A stretch of DNA of 64,000 nt from Dugong dugon (lineage: Eukaryota; Chordata; Mammalia; Sirenia; Dugongidae), in assembly GCA_030035585.1 (NCBI GenBank), contig CM057465.1:4811501-4875500 (forward strand), in the 5' to 3' direction. The translations under genes and the position numbers were made by a program. Shown one piece after another: positions 44,342 through 55,960 of this stretch (position 1 is the stretch's first letter; each line of letters begins with the position of its first letter). Below the pieces are notes generated by a model. It did no database searches and was not told the origin of the DNA. It saw only the letters and a list, made by a program, of their open reading frames with translations.

Positions 44342-44545
44342 AAGGAGCCTGGTGGCGCAGTGGTTAAGCACTTGGCTGCTAACTGAAAGGTTGGTGGTTC
44401 GAAACCACCAGCTGCTCCGTGGGAGAAAGATGCGGCGGTCTGCTTGTATCAAGATTACAGCCTTGGAAACCCTATGGGACAGTTCTACTTTGTGCTATAG
44501 GGTCGCTATGGGTCAGAACTGACACGACAGCAATGGGTTTATACA
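44342..44545 (+). mobile_element. AfroSINE, long form, well preserved
   Basis: 'ggagcctggtggcgcagtgg', 'ttaagcacttggctgctaac', the long-form block 'gcggcggtctgcttgtatca', 'agattacagccttggaaacc', 'gtcgctatgggtcagaactg'. Among the best-kept copies in the window. Confidence 0.96.
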
Positions 44546-45319
44546 CACCAAGGACAAGAAAGTCCTCAAGGTGGACTAATGCGAGTCAGTCATGCTTTTA
44601 CAAATACATACAGGTGGGAGAGTCACAGGAGGACAGGGGCCAGCCAGAGGCAGCCGGAGTCTGGGAGGGAAGGGCACAGCAGGGGACCTGGGGGTAAGGC
44701 TAAGGGACTGTGAGTTCCATCCAACCCTCTGGGTTTCTTACACACATTGAAGCCTAGAGAATCCATTTCAGTCTGCAGGCTTATCAGCACTCATCCAAAC
44801 CCACGGAAACTGAAAATTATTTCTCTCCTCTCAGTTAGGAACCCACCGTTAGATTCTTCTAACCGCTAGGAGCTAATGATTAACCAGGAATAAAATAAAT
44901 GATTAAAGAAAAGACTTGGGTAATATAATCAACAAAATACAAAGTCCTGACATCTAATCTTTCCCAATCACTAGAGTCTAAGTACAATAATGACTGAATA
45001 ATTGGGCGATACTACTGGCAACAGCTTGCATTTTGCAGCCCTCTCAGAACATATCAAATCTTCACCAGCCCCGGAGGACATTATGACAAGCAGGAACCTA
45101 ATATCTGAACACCAATCATGGACTGTTTACGAGTCCTGTTCCCAGCGCCTCCCCCACTGCCAGGCTCTGCTTTCTGACTGCGGGTTAGGAATACAGAGAG
45201 AGAAATCTCAGCTGTCAACGATCTCGGGACCTGTCTCCTCACTGGAACAGACTCACAAGAACGGTATCTCAAATCTACCGTGTACGACAATGTGCTAACT
45301 CTGTTTCAGCTGCAGCGTT
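44546..45319. other. Intronic sequence
   Basis: No element or exon recognised. Confidence 0.5.
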
Positions 45320-45500
45320 TAAAAAGAGCTTTCACATATCTTACTTGAGCCTCCAAACAGCGTGAGCTAATTAAGGTTATGATCCCCATTGTGTGAATGA
45401 GAAACAGTTGCAGAGAAATTCAGTGACTTGACCAAGGTCACACAGAACTGAATGTGTGACCAAGTGGTGACCTTCAAACACCAGGGTCTTCAACTATGTT
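45320..45500 (-). mobile_element. MIR SINE
   Basis: 'ttatgatccccattgtgtga', 'atgagaaacagttgcagaga' and 'cttgaccaaggtcacacaga' match the antisense MIR core and 3' half well. Confidence 0.85.
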
Positions 45501-45654
45501 AACGTCTCTGACTAAGAAGGCTTCCTGTAACATAGACAAATCTCACTTACAAATACAGGCAAACAGATTCACAATAAAATCCTGCCAGATGGAAACATAG
45601 CAGAATATTCAAAGAATAAGGCACCAGGCAGGAGGCCCTTGCAGAATGAAAGGG

Positions 45655-46178
45655 TGTTCAGTGTTAGGAAGGCTTTCATTTTACCCACGTGCTCCACCAC
45701 CGTCTGTCCATGTGCTGAACTGTGGTGGCCAGCGTGCTACTGTGACGTTGGAAGCTAAGCCACTGGTAATTTCAAACAGCAGCAGGGTCACCCATGGTGG
45801 ACAAGTTTCACTGGTGCTTCCAGACAAAGACAGACTATAAAGAAAGGCCAGCTGATCTACTTGCAAAACTCAGCCAAGGAAAATCCTATGTATCACAACA
45901 GACTACTGCCCAAGAGAGTGCTGGAGTATGAGCCCCCTAGGTTGGAAATCAATCAAAATACACAGTGGCAACAACAGACTCCAGCATGCCAACAACTGTA
46001 AGAACGGTACGGGACCACGCCGACGGCCGTAGGAACGGCACGGGACCACACCGATGGCCGTAGGAACGGTACGGGACCATGCCAATGACTGTAGAAATGA
46101 TATGGGACCGGGCGGAGTTCCATTCTGATGTGCGTGGGGTCACCATGAATCAAAGCCAATCCAACAGCAACTAACAAC
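45655..46178 (+). mobile_element. RTE deletion derivative: 5' end joined to 3' end
   Basis: 45661-45940 matches the RTE 5' region ('gtccatgtgctgaactgtgg', 'agcagcagggtcacccatgg', 'agtgctggagtatgagcccc'). From about 45950 it jumps to the RTE 3' tail ('cgtggggtcaccatgaatca', 'ccaacagcaactaacaacac'), skipping the whole coding region. A 31-bp tandem array sits at the junction side. Confidence 0.85.
45985..46110. repeat. 31-bp tandem array inside the RTE tail, 4 copies
   Basis: 'gggacca' blocks at 46011, 46042, 46073 and 46104 give a constant 31-bp spacing. The unit resembles the RTE tail text 'acgattgtaaggatggcgca' plus 'ggaccgggca'. Confidence 0.9.
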
Positions 46179-46180
46179 AC

Positions 46181-46883
46181 TGATGTGCTGAATTAGGGTG
46201 ACAGGAGAAACCACAAGGCCATCCTGACACCGGTCAAGAAGGCAGGTGTGGACTATCACCCAGGGCCCATTTCCCCATTTGGAGAGAATCCCAGTTGTGC
46301 AAAGTGACTACACAGCCCCAAGCAAGGCCCACCCCACCCCGTTCCACTGGGAGGCCTGAGGGTTGGTGGTGAGCAAGCCAAGCCATCAGTGACTGACTCA
46401 GCAGTGGGCCTGTGACACTATTTCAGCCACTGAGGATAGAGAACAAATAAGCTGGGGGCTTCTGAAAAGCACCCCTTGCTCTTGGGAAATCCTTTGGAGG
46501 CAGCCCTCTCTTTCTTCCTCTGTACATCGCCAGGGCCATGCGGGAGGCTCTGAACTGCTGCACCATTGAGGGATCAGCCTGAGGGTGAAGCCACAGAGAC
46601 TCGCAGGTAGAACCACAAGCCAAACAAGAAACTGGGCTCTGAGTTAAGCAAGATGGCCAGACATAAGAACAACACCCAGAAATCAACACCTTCTCTCTAC
46701 TGGCAAAAAAAACAAACAGAACTGTTACAGGCCTAAGCATAACAAGAAATGTACCATACGTATGAAGGAACCATATGGTTTTACTTAAAGACATAAACAG
46801 AGGAAAACACCCTGCTCATTATCCTTCCTTTAACAAGTATCTGATGAGCGCTTAATCGGGACCAGACACCACCAGACTGCCCG
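46181..46883. other. Intronic sequence
   Basis: No element recognised. Confidence 0.5.
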
Positions 46884-47031
46884 CACCTGTCCATCAAGTC
46901 CATTCTGACTCACAGCTACCCTGCAGGACAGAGCAGAACTTCCCCATAGGGTTTCCAGGAGTGGCTGGTGGATTTGGACTGCCGACCTTCTGGTTAGCAG
47001 CCAGGCTCTTAAGCACCACACCACCAGGGCT
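46884..47031 (-). mobile_element. AfroSINE, short form
   Basis: 'tccatcaagtccattctgac', 'ggacagagcagaacttcccc', 'ggttagcagccaggctctta', 'ccaccagggctca'. Confidence 0.95.
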
Positions 47032-47096
47032 CACTACTAGGCTAGGAGTGGGGAAGTACAAGAGTAGGCAAGAACTTGTCCTTGTGCTTCGAGGAC

Positions 47097-47328
47097 TCAC
47101 CATCTAACCAAAAAACCCCAAACCCACTGCCGTCAAGTCAATTCCAACTCATAGCGACCCTACAGGACAGGGTAGAGTTGCCCCCATAGGGTTTCCAAGG
47201 CTGTAAATCTTTATGGAAGCAGAATGCCACATCTTTCTCCCACAGGGCAGCTAGCGGGTTCAAACCACCAACCTTTCAGTTAGCAGCTGAGTGCTTTAAC
47301 CATTGTGCCACCAGGGCTCACCACCTAG
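47097..47328 (-). mobile_element. AfroSINE, long form, with probable target duplication
   Basis: SINE about 47109-47319, with A-rich tail 'accaaaaaaccccaaaccca' and long-form block 'ctgtaaatctttatggaagc'. Flanks ctcaccatcta and ctcaccaccta match at 10 of 11. Confidence 0.95.
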
Positions 47329-48130
47329 TGGAAGGACATGGTAAATGGAAAATCACAACTTGACGAAGTGCTGGGATGAAGAGGTAAAGGGCGCTGTGAA
47401 ACGGACAACAGGGATGCTGCCCAGTCAGCATGTCAGGGAGGGCGTCCTTGAAGCAACCACCGCTGACGACAGACCTGAGGATGAGGAGACACTGACTAAG
47501 GAAGGCGGCGGGAGGGGGAGCTCTCCAAGCCCAGGGAACAGCCCACGTGAAGCCCCGTGATAAGAGGCAACGTGGCACAGTTTAAGGAACCAAGAGGAGC
47601 TGCGTGTGGCTAGCGTGACATCTCTCAGAGGGTCCAACCGCCATCTGGGGCAGAACAATTCTTCACTGTCTGGGCCTGCACTGCATATGGGAACATGTTT
47701 CGCTCACCTGCCCTCCCCCCGCCCCATGCAATAACGTCTCCCGGCACTGTGATAAGACTGTCCCTACACATTTCCAAACACCCTCTGAAGGGGCCGTGGC
47801 ACCCCCATTGACAACGGCCTGACTGGAGCACTGAGAGCACAGAGGAGCATGGCGCCAGCTCAGGCCCGAGGGACAAGACCACCAGCAGGGTGTCATAGGT
47901 TGCGTTCAGAATTCTGCACTTCATCCTAAGGACCATGGCAAGCCATGGAAGGGTTCTGGCAGGATAGTGTGAAGGGAAGACTGCAGGGGCCGAGAAAAGT
48001 TACAAGGAGATGGCGTCCTGGACCCCAGTGTAGCTCAGTGAAGAGGTGACGGTGCCTACGGTGGATGGTGGCAATGGAGAGACAAGCAATGACCCGAAAG
48101 ATGGGCAGGAGATAAAAGCAAGAAGATAAA
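47329..48130 (-). mobile_element. L2 LINE, diverged
   Basis: 'gacctgaggatgaggaga', 'cccagggaacagcccacgtg' and 'tcctaaggaccatggcaagc' plus 'catggaagggttctggcagg' follow the order of antisense L2-type text. Much decayed. Confidence 0.5.
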
Positions 48131-48189
48131 GACAGTCTATTCTTGATCTAGGACTGAAAATCACAATGCTGCCAGCTGTCACCTAAAAA

Positions 48190-49445
48190 AATCTCTAAGT
48201 TCAATGCAGCCAGTCAAAGTTCCAATGGAATATACTGTATGTGTTTTGAAACTAAGTTGGTCCTAAGTTCACCGGGAAAAGCAAAGGCATAAGAACAGCC
48301 AATAAAACTTTCAAAAAGAATAATGAGAAGTGTCTTGCATTAACAGATGAAAAAATACATATCAGAGTTACAGTAATTAAGACAATAGGGTGTGGAGAGC
48401 AAGACAAAGGGAAAGAGATCAATGAAACAGAATAAACGGTTCCAGATCAAACCTATGTACACATGAGAATTTAGTTATGATAAAAATAGCATTTCAAATC
48501 AGTGGGCTAGTCCATCAATGATGTTTGTACAATATGCTGTCTATTTTTAAAAAGGAATTTAGACCGTGTATCTCACCATACAAAATTAATTTCCAGATGA
48601 ATTAAAAGATCTAAGGATCTAAATTGTGCGTGTGTGTGTAAAGATAAAAAACATAGGAAAAAATATGGGAGAATATCTTGCTATCTTCAGGTGGGGAAGG
48701 GCCTTCCTAAGGAAGACACAAATCTTAGAAACTGTAAATAAAAAGATCAACAAATTGACTATATAAAAGTTTGAAATGACTATACAGCAAAAGAAATCAA
48801 AATGTTAAAAATACAAATTATAGATTTGAAAAATACATGCAATATATAATATAAAAAGGTTCACATCACTAACACATAAACAGCACATGTGAAACAAGGG
48901 CAAACAACCTACAAAAACTGAAAACTTCACAGATGAGGAAACACAGAGGGCTAGGAAAAGATGCTCAACCTCAAAACTGACCAAAGAACTACAGATTAAA
49001 GCAGGAATGTGTCACAAATTGGTCGGGTAAAATTTAAAATGAATGATGATACCCAGTACTGGTAAGACTTTGGGGAAACAAGCACTCTTAAACGATTTGG
49101 TATAGGTGTGTATCGGTATAACCTTTCTGTTGGTCAAATTCTGAAGGCGTATAACCTTGGAGCAGCAACTTCACTTTCAGAGACATATTCTATAATGATA
49201 TTTGCTAAAGTATGCAAGGATTATTTACAAGGATATTCGAGTACTGCCATGTTAGCAAAAATCAGAAACTAAAATGTCCATTAATAAGGAGATAATTAAA
49301 AACATTTTTATAGCTGTATAATGGAATAAAATATTGTCACAAAAAAGAACGAATATATTTGTGTGCAGACATGAAATAAATTTATCTAAATTATTAAGTA
49401 AGCAGAGAATTTAAAAACACTGTATAGATGCATCAATTACTTCTG
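48190..49445 (+). mobile_element. L1 LINE ORF2 3' part to 3' end
   Basis: 'ttggtcctaagttcaccggg', 'ttacagtaattaagacaata', 'agagatcaatgaaacagaat', 'gtaaataaaaagatcaacaa', 'aactacagattaaagcagga' and 'taatggaataaaatattgtc' are in L1 order. Old and frameshifted. Confidence 0.8.
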
Positions 49446-49899
49446 CAAGAATATACTAGAATCTGAAAGCACAGCTAGACTCAGTGGAGAGGCTCAGAGA
49501 ATGGAGTCAAGGATCACGGAAGACTTGCTTTTCATTGTAGACCCTACTGTGTCTCTAGGAAGCTATGAAGTTCCTGTGGCATCTCCACCTTTATCACCTC
49601 CAGCTCTTCAAATTCCATCCCTCCCTCCAAGCCCACTCAAGTCCTCCCAGATCTAACAGGATTGCCTGACGTCTCTAGTTTCCACTCACTTTCCTCTCTT
49701 CTGAGTTACAGCAGCACTTGCTGCTGGCCCCCCCAAACAACAGCCTTCAGGGGTGTGTCGTGAGCACTGAGCTCACCTCCCCAAGTGGTTTAGAAGCTTC
49801 CAGGAATCAGGTTCCATGACTCTGCTTCTTGTCTGTCCTGAGGCAGTGCCTCACGATTGCACAGCAGTAGAGTACGAGAGAGAAGAAAGCCATTTCTGT
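49446..49899. other. Intronic sequence
   Basis: No element recognised. Confidence 0.5.
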
Positions 49900-50165
49900 A
49901 CCTTCTGTGAAGTACATATTGAAATCTTTTACCTATCTTTTTCTAACTTTGTTCACAGTTTTATTTATGATTTGTAGAACTTTTTATATATTCTGAGGTA
50001 TGAGTCTGTTTTCAGATTTAGGTACTGTAATTTAAAGTTTTCTGTTTCTTCTTGTGTCAGGTTTGTTGCATCTCTCAAAAAATATGTCCATTCCACAGAA
50101 GTTTTCAAATTTATTAGCATAAAGTTATATATAATATCTCCTTATTAACTTTCTGAGGACAAATA
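49900..50165 (-). mobile_element. Ancient L1 fragment, first piece
   Basis: Antisense text 'ttttacctatctttttctaa', 'ttgtagaactttttatatat', 'ctgaggtatgagtctgtttt' fits L1. The pieces at 52228-52332 and 54963-55960 are probably the same old L1. Confidence 0.65.
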
Positions 50166-50194
50166 TTTTATTCCTATGCCAACCAATTTTCTCT

Positions 50195-51985
50195 CTCCCC
50201 CCTCCTCTCCACTCTCCCCCTCCCTTCTTTCTCTCTCTCCCCCCTCCACTCTCCCCTCTCCCTTCTCTCTCCCCCCTCCACTCTCCCCTCTCTTCTCTCT
50301 CCCCCCTCCCCTCTCCCTTCTCTCTCTCCCCCCTCCACTCTCCCCTCTCCATTCTCTCTCCCCCCTCCCCTCTCCCTTCTCTCTCTCCCCCCTCCACTCT
50401 CCCCCTCCCTTCTCTCTCTCCCCCCCCACTCTCCCCTCTCCATTCTCTCTCCCCCCTCCCCTCTCCCTTCTCTCTCTCCCCCCTCCACTCTCCCCTCTCC
50501 CTTCTCTCTCCCCCCTCCACTCTCCCCTCACCCTTCTCTCTCCCCCCTCCACTCTTCCCTCTCCCTCCCCCCTCCTCCACACTCTCCTCTCTCCCTTCTC
50601 TCCCCCCCTCCCCTCCCTTCTCTCCCCCCTTCACTCTCCCCTCTCCCTTCTCTCTCCCCCCCAACTCTCCCCTCTCCCTTCTCTCTCCCCCCCACTCTCC
50701 CCTCTCCCTTCTCTCCCCCCTCCACTCTCCCCTCTCCCTTCTCTCTCCCCCCTCCCCTCTCCCTTCTCCCTTCTCTCTCCCCCCTCCCCTCTCCCTTCTC
50801 TCTCTCCCCCCTCCACTCTCCCCTCTCCATTCTCTCTCCCCCCTCCCCTCCCCCTTCTCTCTCTCCCCCCTCCACTCTCCCCTCTCCATTCTCTCTCCCC
50901 CCTCCCCTCTCCCTTCTCTCTCTCCCCCCTCCACTCTCCCCTCTCCATTCTCTCTCCCCCTCCCCTCTCCCCTCTCCCTTCTCTCTCTCCCCGCCTCCAC
51001 TCTCCCCTCTCCCTTCTCTCTCTCCCCCCTCCACTCTCCCCTCTCCCTTCTCTCCCCCCTCCACTCTCCCCTCACCCTTCTCTCTCCCCCCTCCACTCTT
51101 CCCTCTCCCTCCCCCCTCCTCCACACTCTCCTCTCTCCCTTCTCTCCCCCCCTCTCCCCTCCCTTCTCTCCCCCCTTCACTCTCCTCTCCCTTCTCTCTC
51201 CCCCCCCTCCCCTCTCCCTTCTCTCTCCCCCTCCACTCTCCCCTCTCCCTTCTCTCTCTCTCCCTCCACTCTCCCCTCTCCCTTCTCTCTCTCCCCCCTC
51301 CACTCTCTCCTCTCCCTTCTCTCTCTCCCCACCCCACTCTCCCCTCTCCCTTCTCTCTCTCCCCCCCACTCTCCCCTCTCCCTTCTCTCTCCCCCCCCAC
51401 TCTCCCCTCTCCCTTCTATCTCTCCCCCTCCTCTCCCCTCACCCTTCTCTCTCCCCCCTCCACTCTCCCCTCACCCTTCTCTCTCCCCCCTCCACTCTTC
51501 CCTCTCCCTCTCCCCCCTCCTCCCCACTTTCCTCTCTTTCTCTCCCCCCCACTCTCCTCTCTCCCTTCTCTCCCCCCCACTCTCCCCTCTCCCTTCTCTC
51601 CCCCCTTCACTCTCCCCTCTCCCTTCTCTCTCCCCCCTCCACTCTCCCCTCTCCCTTCTCTCTCTCCCTCCACTCTCCCCTCTCCCTTCTCTCTCTCCCC
51701 CCTCCCCTCTCCGTTCTCTCTCTCCCCCTTCCACTCTCCCCTCTCCCTTCTCTCTCCCCCCTCCACTCTCTCCTCTCCCTTCTCTCTCTCCCCCTTCCAC
51801 TCTCCCCTCTCCCTTCTCTCTCTCCCCCCCTCCCCTCTCCCTTCTTTCCCCCCCTCCACTCTCCCCTCTCCCTTCTCTCTCTCCCCCCTCCACTCTCCCC
51901 TCTCCCTTCTCTCTCTCCCCCTCCACTCTCCCCTCTCCCTTCTCTTTCTCTCCATTCTTTCCCTCCCCTCTCTCTCTCTTTTTTA
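50195..51985. repeat. 1.8-kb homopyrimidine satellite
   Basis: Almost pure C/T on the + strand (G/A on the minus). Units of about 25-37 bp are built from cccctctcccttctctctcc and ccccctccactct. The only purines are roughly one A per unit and a few G (near 50992 and 51712). Absence of stop-forming bases yields very long frames: 631 codons on + and 414 on minus, of Ser/Pro/Leu or Glu/Gly/Arg repeats. These are composition artefacts. Confidence 0.97.
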
Positions 51986-52035
51986 CAGGAAACAGATACA
52001 TCTTCGGACACCTAACTCAGTACTTCTTGTGTGCC

Positions 52036-52224
52036 ATCAAGTTGATTTCTACACATAGTGACTCTATGTGACATAGCAGAACTCCCCCATAGGGTTTTCT
52101 AGGCTATAATCTTTACTGAAGTAGGTCTCCAGATCCTTCTCCTTTGGGGCACCTGGGTGGGTTCAAACTGCCAATCTTTTGGTTAGCAGCAGAGCGCTTA
52201 ACCATTGTGTCACCAGGGCTCCCT
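52036..52224 (-). mobile_element. AfroSINE, long form
   Basis: 'tgccatcaagttgatttcta', 'ataatctttactgaagtagg', 'ttttggttagcagcagagcg', 'tcaccagggctccc'. Sits between the pyrimidine satellite and the L1 nest. Confidence 0.94.
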
Positions 52225-52227
52225 CCC

Positions 52228-52332
52228 TTATTATCTTTTTAATGTTTGTAGGATTCTGTAATGATGGCCCTCTTACAGTTCTGATATTGATTAATCTGTG
52301 TCTTCTCTCTCATTCTTCCCCGGTTGATCAAT
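52228..52332 (-). mobile_element. Ancient L1 fragment, second piece
   Basis: 'taatgtttgtaggattctgt', 'gttctgatattgattaatct', 'gtgtcttctctctcattctt' is antisense L1 ORF2 text. It stops at the young L1 target site and continues at 54963. Confidence 0.7.
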
Positions 52333-52379
52333 CTAACTAGAGGTTTTTGTTTTGTTTTGTTTTTTATATTTTATTGTAC

Positions 52380-53125
52380 TTCAGGTGAAGGCTTACAGAA
52401 CAAATAGTTTCTCATGAAACAGTAGTACACGTTGTTTTATGACATTAGTTAACAACCCCATAACATTTTAAGCCTCTAAATTCTCAACCTTTTATTTTTT
52501 TTTCCTTGATGAAAATACAGATAGCCAAAGATACACCGTTTCAAAAATTTCTACATACACAGTTCAGTGACATTGACTACGCTCTTCCAACTGTGCTGTT
52601 ATTCTCACTTAAGATGAAGGCTTACAGAACAAAATAGTTTCTCATTTAACAGTTACTACACGTTGCCCTATGACAATGGTTAACAATCTCACAACACATC
52701 AAGAATATCCTTACTCCACCTTGTGTTCCCTATCACCAGGGGACTTCCTTGTCCCCTTCTGTCTTCTGGCCCTTGTCACTGGACTACTGTACCTCATTAG
52801 TCTCATTTGGTTTTGGTTTTGGTTTTTGTTTTTTTTTAACACCATTTCAAAACTTTATACTTACACATTTAAGTGATATTGACTATGCTCTTCCAATTGT
52901 GCTGCCATTCTCGCCCAAGATGAAGGCTTACAGGACAAAACAGCCTCCCATTTAATAGTTACTACAAATGTTGCCCTATAACAGTGGTCAACAATCCAAC
53001 AACACATCGACAGTGTCCTTATTCAACTCGTGTTCCTTATCATCAGTTTCCTACTCCCCCTCTGCCTTCTGGCCTTTGTCACCGGACTCCTGTACCTCGT
53101 TAGTCCCATTTAGTTTTACTGGGCT
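52380..53125 (-). repeat. Tandem copies within the L1 3' UTR
   Basis: 'gaaggcttacagaacaaa' (or aggacaaaa) recurs at about 52387, 52617 and 52922. Each is followed by 'acag..actac' and 'caacaacccca/caatctcac' blocks. The second and third also share 'tgtcttctggcccttgtcac' and 'tgtacctcattagtc'. Copies differ by some 10-20%, so the duplication predates this insertion. Confidence 0.85.
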
Positions 53126-53245
53126 GTCCACTCCCAGGCTTAACATCGAACCTCGAAGGTAACTTCACCTCTGAGCTGAAAGGGTGTCTGGGGGCCACAC
53201 TCTTGAGGTTTCTCCAGTATTCTTTAGGCCAGTAAATCTGGTTTG

Positions 53246-53272
53246 TTTTTTTTTTTTTTTTTTTTTTTTTTT
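53246..53272. repeat. Poly-T tract, 27 bp, inside the L1 3' UTR
   Basis: Uninterrupted T on the + strand. Confidence 0.97.
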
Positions 53273-54962
53273 GGGAGTTAAAATTATGCTCTACATCCTT
53301 CTCCAGCTCTGTCCAGAACCCTCTGTTGTGATCCTGGTCAGAGCAGTCAGGGGTGGTAGCCGGGCACCATCTAGCTGTACTGGACTCAGTCCGGTGGAGG
53401 CCTTGGTAGCTGTGGACAATTAGTCCTTTGGACTAATCTTTTCATTGTATCCTGTTCTCTTCATTCTCCCTTGCTCCCGAAGGGATGAGACCAGTGGAGT
53501 ATCTTAGATGGCCGCTCATAGGCTTTTAAGACCCCAGACACTACTCACCAAGGTAGAATGTAGAGCATTATCTTTATAAGTAGTGTCATGCCAATTGAGC
53601 TAGATGTTCCCCGAGACCATGGTCCCCAGAGCCCTCCGTCCAACAACTCAGTCCCTCGGGGGGTTTGGATGTGTCTATAGGGCCTCCATGACCTTTCCTT
53701 GTGCAGGTTGTGTTAGTTTCCCCTGTACTGTGTACTATCTCACTTCTCACCCAAGGTACCACTTATCTATTGCCTATTTAGTATTTACCCCCCCTCCCCT
53801 CCCATCCCTGGTAACCAACAAGGATTGTTACATTTTGCATGTGAATTTTTTCATGGGTTTTTACAATAGAGGTCTCATACAATATTTGTCCTTTTGTGAT
53901 TGACTTATTTCACTCAGCATAATGCCCTCCAGTTTCATCCATGTTATGAGATGGTTCACAGATTCATTGTTGTTCTTTCTCGTTGCATAGTACTCCACTG
54001 TGTGTATGTACCATAGTTTGTGTATCCATTCATCTGTTGATGGACATCGAGGTTGTTTCCATCGTTTTGCTATTATGAACAATGCTGCCAAGAACATAGG
54101 TGTGCATATGTCTATTCGAGTGATGACTCTTATTTCTCTAGGATATATTCCTAGGAGTGGGATTGCTGGATCGAATGGTATGTCTATTTCTAGCTTTCTG
54201 AGGAAACGCCATATCATTTTCCAAAATGGTTGTATCATTTTGCATTCCTACCAGCAGTGTATAAGAGTTCCCATCTCCCCGCAGCCCCTCCAACATTTGT
54301 TATTTCCAGTATTTTTGATTCGTGCCAGTAATGCCGGGGTGAGATGGTATCTCATTGTGGTTTTAATTTGCATTTCTCTAATGGCTAGTGATCGCGAGCA
54401 TTTCCTCATGTGTCTGTTGGCCATTTGAATGTCTTCCTTGGTGAAGTGTCTGTTCATTTCCTTTGCCCATTTTTTGATAGGATTGTTTGCCTTTTTATTG
54501 TAGAGGTGTTGGATTTTCTTGTAGATTATGGAGATTAGACCTTTGTCTGACTTGTACTGTCCAAAAATTTTTTCCCAGTCTGTAGGTTCTCTTTTGACTC
54601 TTTTGGTGAAGTCTTTTGAAGAGCATAGATGTTTGATTTTTAGAAGATCCCAGTTATCTAGTTTATCTGTTGGGTTTTTTGTGTTGATGTTTATGGTTTG
54701 TATCCTGTTAATGCCATGTATTAAGGCCTGAAGTGTTGGTCCTATTTTTTCTTCTATGAATTTTATAGTTTGAGGCTTTATATTCAGGTCTTTGATCCAT
54801 TTTGAAGTAGTTTTTGTATATGGTGTGAGGTATGGGTCCTGTTTCATTTTTCTACAAATGGATATCCAGTTTTGCCAGCACCATTTGTTAAAAAGTGTCT
54901 TTTCCCCATTTGATGGACTTTGGGCCCTTGTCGAGAATCAGGTGACTAACTAGAGGTTTTTT

Positions 54963-55960
54963 AATTGATTTTTCAAACAACTAATTTTAGATTTTGTTGA
55001 TTTTTGCTTGTTTGTCCATTTTCTATTTTATTGTTTCAAGCCTTACTTATGTTATTTTATTGATTTCCACCCTTATTTATGTTATTTTGCTTCTATTGCT
55101 TGGTTTTGGTTCATGTCTTAAAGTAGAAGCTTGATTTGAAACCTTTCTTCTTTTCAAATACAGATACACATTTTCCTCCAAGCACTGTTTTGGTTACATT
55201 ACACAAATTTTAACATTTGCTGTCATTATCATTCAGTTTAAATTATTTTCTAATGTTCTGTGTGATTTCTTTGATCCATAGGTTATTTAGATGTATGCTG
55301 ATAAATTTCTAAATATTTGAGAAATTTCTGGGCATCTTATTGTTATTGGTTTCTAATTTAAAGCATTTGGTCAGACAAATGATCTTGGTACTATTTCAAT
55401 CCTTTGATATTTATTAAGACTTGTTTTATGGCCCAGCATATCATCTATCTTGATAAATGTGCCTTAAAAAGAACATGTATTCTTCAGTTGGTGAACGTGG
55501 TATTCTATAAATCAATCAGATCCAGTTTGTTGCTACTGTTACTCAAATCTTCCAAACCTTTACAGATATTTTTAATTTACCTGTTGTATCAATCACTAAG
55601 AGAGGAGTGTTAAAATGTTTGCCTATGATTGTGAATTTATCAATTCCTCACTTTACTTCTGTCCATGTTTGCTTCATGAATTTTCAAGCTGCATTATTCG
55701 GTGCATATGCATTTAGGAAAGATATATCTACTTAATAAATCAATCCTTTTCTCATTATGAAACATTCCTCTTTCTCTCTAATAAAAGTCTTTCTCTTGAA
55801 GTCTGCATTTTTATTATAAGCAAATCGTTTTCTTATGAACAGAATTTGCATGGTCTATCTTTTTCCATCCTGTTACTTTCAGCTCCCTGAGTCATTATAT
55901 TTAATGCATGGTTTTGGCTTTCCTTTCAGCTTTCTGTCCCTGTATTTCTTAGAGTCAGAC
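54963..55960 (-). mobile_element. Ancient L1 fragment, third piece
   Basis: 'tagattttgttgatttttgc', 'tattgatttccacccttatt', 'ttgatccataggttatttag', 'ttggtcagacaaatgatctt', 'cttttctcattatgaaacat' are antisense L1 ORF2. It continues the text interrupted at 52332. Confidence 0.85.

Larger units (their letters stand above)
52333..54962 (-). mobile_element. L1 LINE, fairly young, 5'-truncated, 16-bp target duplication
   Basis: The insert 52349-54945 is flanked by CTAACTAGAGGTTTTT at 52333-52348 and 54946-54961. On the minus strand it encodes the ORF2 C-terminus (54847 to 53861): [72 protein letters not shown]. After one in-frame stop (TAG at 54248-54250, where TGG is usual), the frame continues through [16 protein letters not shown] and [19 protein letters not shown]. 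The single lesion over about 330 codons means it is much younger than the other L1 pieces. A 1.5-kb 3' UTR follows, with internal tandem copies and an A-rich end (T-rich on +). Confidence 0.97.

Noticed and set aside
50125-52071. Very long frames on both strands (631 codons +, 414 and 290 codons minus)
   Set aside because: They lie in the homopyrimidine satellite, where stop codons cannot easily form. The peptides are Ser/Pro/Leu or Glu/Gly/Arg runs with no domain.
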